This document shows positions 6,386 to 9,020 of a stretch of 9,020 nt of DNA, piece by piece. Each line of letters begins with the position of its first letter. Position 1 is the stretch's first letter. A program made the translations under genes and the position numbers. Source of the stretch: Desulfobacteraceae bacterium (GTDB lineage: Bacteria; Desulfobacterota; Desulfobacteria; Desulfobacterales; Desulfobacteraceae); assembly GCA_030638935.1 (NCBI GenBank), contig DAOWDR010000361.1, positions 1-9,020 on the forward strand. The letters run 5' to 3'. The notes below the pieces were generated by a model. The model was not told where the DNA came from. It saw nothing but the letters and a program-made list of their open reading frames with translations, and made no database searches.

Positions 6386-7285
6386 TTATTGAACTACCCA
6401 GACAACATGATTGTCTGCGTTTCTGAAAATTTTGTTGCCAACCCTGTTTAGAAGCACTCTTTTAAAAGCCGTAAGGCCCCGTCTTCCAATAACAATGGTG
6501 CCGAAATCACCATACCGGGCTTTGTTCAGAATACAATTTGTATGGTTTTTTTCTTCGATAATTTCAAAGGAAACCTGATCAATGGAAAAACCTGCTTCTA
6601 AAAAATAATCCATTGATAAATTAAACATTTTAGAGTGCTCCTGTTTTTTTGGTTTTCGAAACAGGCTTTGGGGGTATTGTGAATGGCATAATAATAATTT
6701 ACACCCCTTTGTGTTGATCAGGGAACTCATGGATTTTACAGCCTTCATAATCTCCCTGGTTCCGTCAAAGGCCACAAGAATGTTTTTATGGGAAGGTTTT
6801 TTTCCAACAACAATTAGGGGTATGGTTCTAATTTTTTCCAAAAGTTTAATTGGAAGACTATCCACCAGAAAGTCCTTTATCCTGCTGTGTCCCTTTCGTC
6901 CTACAACAAGAGCATCATATCCCTGGTGGGATTCCTCAACAATATCCTGGACAATCCCCTGATTTTTTATATGAACCATGGTCTGAATTGAATCTAATGG
7001 AAACCCTGAGTCCAGCAATAATTTTTCAGCCTTTTCCATTGCAAGGTTTACAGATTTTTTTCTTGTGGCAATGCTGGCTCTGATCTCAGGTGTTTGGAAA
7101 CGGAAGTCAAGTTCCCTTTCCATACGCCAGAAGGATCTGGGTATTTTAGTTTCAACATAAAAAATAACAACCCGGGTCCTGTCACTGGGAAAAACCTCTC
7201 CTATATATTGCACTGCATCCAGAGCGAGATCTGAACCATCATAGGCAAGCAAAATTTTAATTTTTCTTGGCTCTGTCATGAACAA
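6386..7285 (-). CDS. Two-domain universal stress (USP) family protein
   Basis: The 299 residues contain two tandem USP domains, roughly 8-162 and 167-299. Each opens with a beta strand and Asp (ILLAYDGS with D16; ILVAFDGT with D174) and ends with an IPLIVVG- or HVVWVVQ-type strand. USP proteins of the ATP-binding class use G-x2-G-x9-G-[ST]. Domain 1 has G129-x2-G132-x9-D-S and domain 2 has G267-x2-G270-x9-N-R, so both lack the second glycine and domain 2 also lacks the Ser/Thr; nucleotide binding is doubtful in domain 2. The start is unclear: TTG at 7285 has AGGA at 6-nt spacing, whereas ATG at 7279 has it at 12 nt. I chose the TTG, which adds two residues. The gene lies 59 nt upstream of rnfC on the same strand and may be the first gene of the rnf transcript. 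Its precise role cannot be read from sequence; stress or energy-state signalling is the family's general theme. Confidence 0.9.
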   Translation of the reverse strand: MFMTEPRKIKILLAYDGSDLALDAVQYIGEVFPSDRTRVVIFYVETKIPRSFWRMERELDFRFQTPEIRASIATRKKSVNLAMEKAEKLLLDSGFPLDSIQTMVHIKNQGIVQDIVEESHQGYDALVVGRKGHSRIKDFLVDSLPIKLLEKIRTIPLIVVGKKPSHKNILVAFDGTREIMKAVKSMSSLINTKGCKLLLCHSQYPQSLFRKPKKQEHSKMFNLSMDYFLEAGFSIDQVSFEIIEEKNHTNCILNKARYGDFGTIVIGRRGLTAFKRVLLNRVGNKIFRNADNHVVWVVQ

Positions 7286-7487
7286 ATAATATCCTGTTTT
7301 AATTTAGATCATAGGGGAACTTTATTAACCGGTTTTTTAAAGAAATACCAGCATTTAATATATCAACCGGAATCCAGTTATTCCCAAATGGTCATTTTAA
7401 ATTGATTGTGATAATAAGAGGTATCAATTTTTTAACTAATTTTCAACGGCATTGTTTTTCATTGGACCAGTGAACAAAGGAGATAAA
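7286..7487. promoter_or_regulatory. Divergent intergenic region with inverted repeats
   Basis: These 202 AT-rich nt lie between the USP gene (minus) and the flavodoxin gene (plus) and must hold the flavodoxin promoter and probably that of USP-rnf. Visible symmetry: a perfect 8-bp inverted repeat AAATTGAT (7399-7406) / ATCAATTT (7423-7430) with 16 nt between; GGAAT (7369-7373) / ATTCC (7380-7384) with 6 nt between; the palindrome AACCGGTT (7327-7334); and CATTGGACCAGTG (7460-7472), symmetric but for one pair. No -35/-10 pair is good enough to call, and none of the symmetries matches the FNR/CRP consensus I know. A consensus ribosome binding site AAAGGAG (7476-7482) serves the flavodoxin. Confidence 0.5.
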
Positions 7488-7919
7488 ATGGGGAAAGTGT
7501 TAATAGTATATGCGTCAAGGGCAGACGAGACAAAAGGAATTGCAGAAGTGATTGGTGAGGGTGTTCGCAGCTCAGGGCATGAGGCCATTGTTAAAAAAAC
7601 AAGTGAAATTAAAGGAGAAGAGGATCTAAAAGGGTATGACGGATATGCCTTTGGGTCCGCCACCTACCACGGTGAAATGATCACCTCCATGAAACAGATT
7701 CTGTTTATTGCAGAACGAGCAGAGCTTAAAGATAAATCTGGCGGTGCATTTGGTGCCTATGGCTGGAGCGGCGAGGCTTCGGTAAGAATATTTGAGACCA
7801 TGGAGCATATCTATAAAATGCAAATGGTTTCAGGTCCGCTGATGCTCAAGGCAAGCTGGGTTGAAGGGGGCATAGAGGCCGCCCAGGAATATGGAAAAAG
7901 TATTGCATCAATGATTTAA
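7488..7919 (+). CDS. Small stand-alone flavodoxin, FprA-domain type
   Basis: This 143-residue protein has the length and fold markers of a flavodoxin, an FMN-carrying one-to-two-electron shuttle. It begins with the strand KVLIVYAS, then the phosphate loop SRADETK (10-16), the second FMN loop GSATYHGEM (56-64) and GAYGWSGEA (89-97). The last motif is typical of the flavodoxin domain at the C-terminus of flavodiiron proteins (FprA/ROO), yet no diiron domain precedes it here. The phosphate loop departs from the usual T/S-x-T-G-x-T. The start is the ATG at 7488, because AAAGGAG lies 5 nt upstream; an in-frame TTG upstream has no support. It is divergent from the USP-rnf genes and could supply or drain electrons in the ferredoxin/Rnf pool, which is inference from position. 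Its stop overlaps that of the helicase gene on the opposite strand. Confidence 0.92.
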   Translation: MGKVLIVYASRADETKGIAEVIGEGVRSSGHEAIVKKTSEIKGEEDLKGYDGYAFGSATYHGEMITSMKQILFIAERAELKDKSGGAFGAYGWSGEASVRIFETMEHIYKMQMVSGPLMLKASWVEGGIEAAQEYGKSIASMI

Positions 7920-9020
7920 GAAACAATGAGCTTTTTCTTTAGACCGGAAAGGCGTAGAGCGGTTTTATTGTTTTGAAATGCAATTTCAAGGGCCCGGGAA
8001 GCCCCCACAATGATTACCAGATGTTTGCCCCTGGTCATGGCCGTGTACAATAAGTTGCGCTGGAGCAGGGGGAAATGGGCTGTGGTCAGGGCGATGATAA
8101 CAGCGGCATATTCAGACCCCTGGGATTTATGGACCGATATGGTATAGGCCAGGGTCAGCTCGTCCAGTTCCAGAAGATCATAGGAAACAATGCGGCCTTC
8201 ATAGTCTACCAGTACACGGCCCTCGGGCTTGCTGACCTCGTGGACCAAACCTATATCCCCGTTAAACACATCTTTTTCATAATTATTTTTCAGGTGCATG
8301 ACCTTGTCCCCGGGTTTAAAAACAAATCCCCGGTTCTCAATGCCGTCCTTGGCATTGTTGAGAACGGCCTGGAGCTGCTGGTTCAAATTGATGGTGCCGG
8401 CCTCGCCCTTGTGCATTGGGGTAAGCACCTGGATTTCGTCAATGTGGGGAAAGGCTGCGGGAATCCGTTTTGAGCACAACTCCAATATGGTTTCCACCAC
8501 CTTTTGGGGACTTTGGTTTTCAATAAAATAAAATTCAGATAGTTTGTCCGGTGTTGCCATCTTAAAATCAGGCATTTCCCCGTTGCGAATACTGTGGGCA
8601 TGCATGACAATTGGGCTTTCCTTGGCCTGGCGGAAAATTTTGGTCAAAGAAAAGACCCGCACCCGGTCCGAGGCAATGAGGTCTGACAAAACATTGCCCG
8701 GTCCCACCGAAGGCAATTGAAAGGTATCTCCCACAAGGATTAGGCAGGCCATGGCAGGCATGGCTTCCACCAGGTGATACATGAGAAGGGTATCCACCAT
8801 GGAGGCTTCATCCACCACAAAAATATCCAGATCCAGGGGGTTGGTAAAGTTTCTGTCAAAGCTTTTGCTTTCATGGTCAAACCCCAGAAGTTTGTGCAGG
8901 GTGGATGCTTTTCTGCCGGTAACCTGGGAGAGGCGTCTTGCAGCCCTGCCGGTGGGGGCGGAGAGCAGCACGGTCTGGTGCAGTTTCTGATACACCGCAC
9001 ATACGGCCCTAATGAGGGTG
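7916..9020 (-). CDS. recD2: RecD2-like ATP-dependent DNA helicase, N-terminal part cut off
   Basis: The frame is open to the right edge, so 367 C-terminal residues are visible (first codon at 9019). They begin TLIRAVCAVYQKL, which in RecD-type proteins follows immediately after the Walker A loop, so that loop should lie just outside the window. Superfamily 1 helicase motifs follow in order: APTGRAARRLSQVTGR (motif Ia), VVDEASMVD (Walker B), VGDTFQLPSVGPG (motif III), LTKIFRQ (motif IV region), a UvrD-like C-terminal domain, and VHKSQGSEY with YTAMTRGK (motifs V/VI). The ending IVGASRALEIAFQNNKT matches RecD2 proteins (YrrC type), which are about 720-800 residues and unwind DNA 5' to 3' in repair without RecBC. 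RecD of RecBCD is less likely, given the motif spacing and C-terminus, but the missing N-terminal part would decide. A housekeeping gene unrelated to Rnf. Confidence 0.9.
   Translation of the reverse strand, partial: TLIRAVCAVYQKLHQTVLLSAPTGRAARRLSQVTGRKASTLHKLLGFDHESKSFDRNFTNPLDLDIFVVDEASMVDTLLMYHLVEAMPAMACLILVGDTFQLPSVGPGNVLSDLIASDRVRVFSLTKIFRQAKESPIVMHAHSIRNGEMPDFKMATPDKLSEFYFIENQSPQKVVETILELCSKRIPAAFPHIDEIQVLTPMHKGEAGTINLNQQLQAVLNNAKDGIENRGFVFKPGDKVMHLKNNYEKDVFNGDIGLVHEVSKPEGRVLVDYEGRIVSYDLLELDELTLAYTISVHKSQGSEYAAVIIALTTAHFPLLQRNLLYTAMTRGKHLVIIVGASRALEIAFQNNKTALRLSGLKKKLIVS

Noticed and set aside
7399..7430. FNR-type operator or intrinsic terminator at the AAATTGAT / ATCAATTT repeat
   Set aside because: The half-sites are 16 nt apart instead of the 4 nt expected for FNR, and the arms are too AT-rich for a terminator stem even though a T-run follows; kept only as an unassigned inverted repeat.

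Overview
The window reads as a chromosomal segment of an anaerobic, probably sulfate-reducing member of the Desulfobacterota (Desulfobacter/Desulfobacula-like). This placement is an inference from the long cysteine-rich RnfB, the rnfC-D-G-E-A-B order, the FprA-type flavodoxin and the overall sequence style; nothing here fixes the species.

Layout. Positions 1-779 (minus) hold the 5' part of a radical SAM protein of the GCSHNKCTFC family, cut off by the left edge. Positions 887-6326 (minus) hold a complete Rnf complex operon, transcribed right to left as rnfC, rnfD, rnfG, rnfE, rnfA, rnfB, with overlaps or gaps of 61 nt or less. Positions 6386-7285 (minus) encode a two-domain universal stress (USP) protein just upstream of rnfC. 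Positions 7286-7487 are a divergent intergenic region with inverted repeats. Positions 7488-7919 (plus) encode a small stand-alone flavodoxin. Positions 7916-9020 (minus) hold the C-terminal part of a RecD2-like helicase that enters from the right edge and meets the flavodoxin gene tail to tail with a 4-nt overlap.

Function. Rnf is a membrane complex that moves electrons from reduced ferredoxin to NAD+ (or back) and couples this to Na+ or H+ transport. RnfB (Fe-S, ferredoxin side), RnfC (FMN/NADH and Fe-S), RnfD and RnfG (covalent FMN at an SGAT threonine) and the membrane pair RnfA/RnfE are all present and intact. The adjacent flavodoxin could be an electron carrier for the same redox pool, but that is inference from proximity only.

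The core operon is a known system. The parts that merit a second look are local: a 19-codon ORF with a strong ribosome binding site filling the rnfE-rnfA gap; a three-cysteine addition beside the expected iron-sulfur ligand of RnfE; an enlarged RnfA with a hydrophilic C-terminal tail; a 15-bp tandem duplication of the stop/RBS region between rnfC and rnfD followed by a repeat-built N-terminal extension of RnfD; and a terminal RnfB ferredoxin domain that has lost one cluster's ligands. I saw no tRNA, rRNA, insertion sequence or CRISPR array, and I did not recognise a clearly new multi-gene system.
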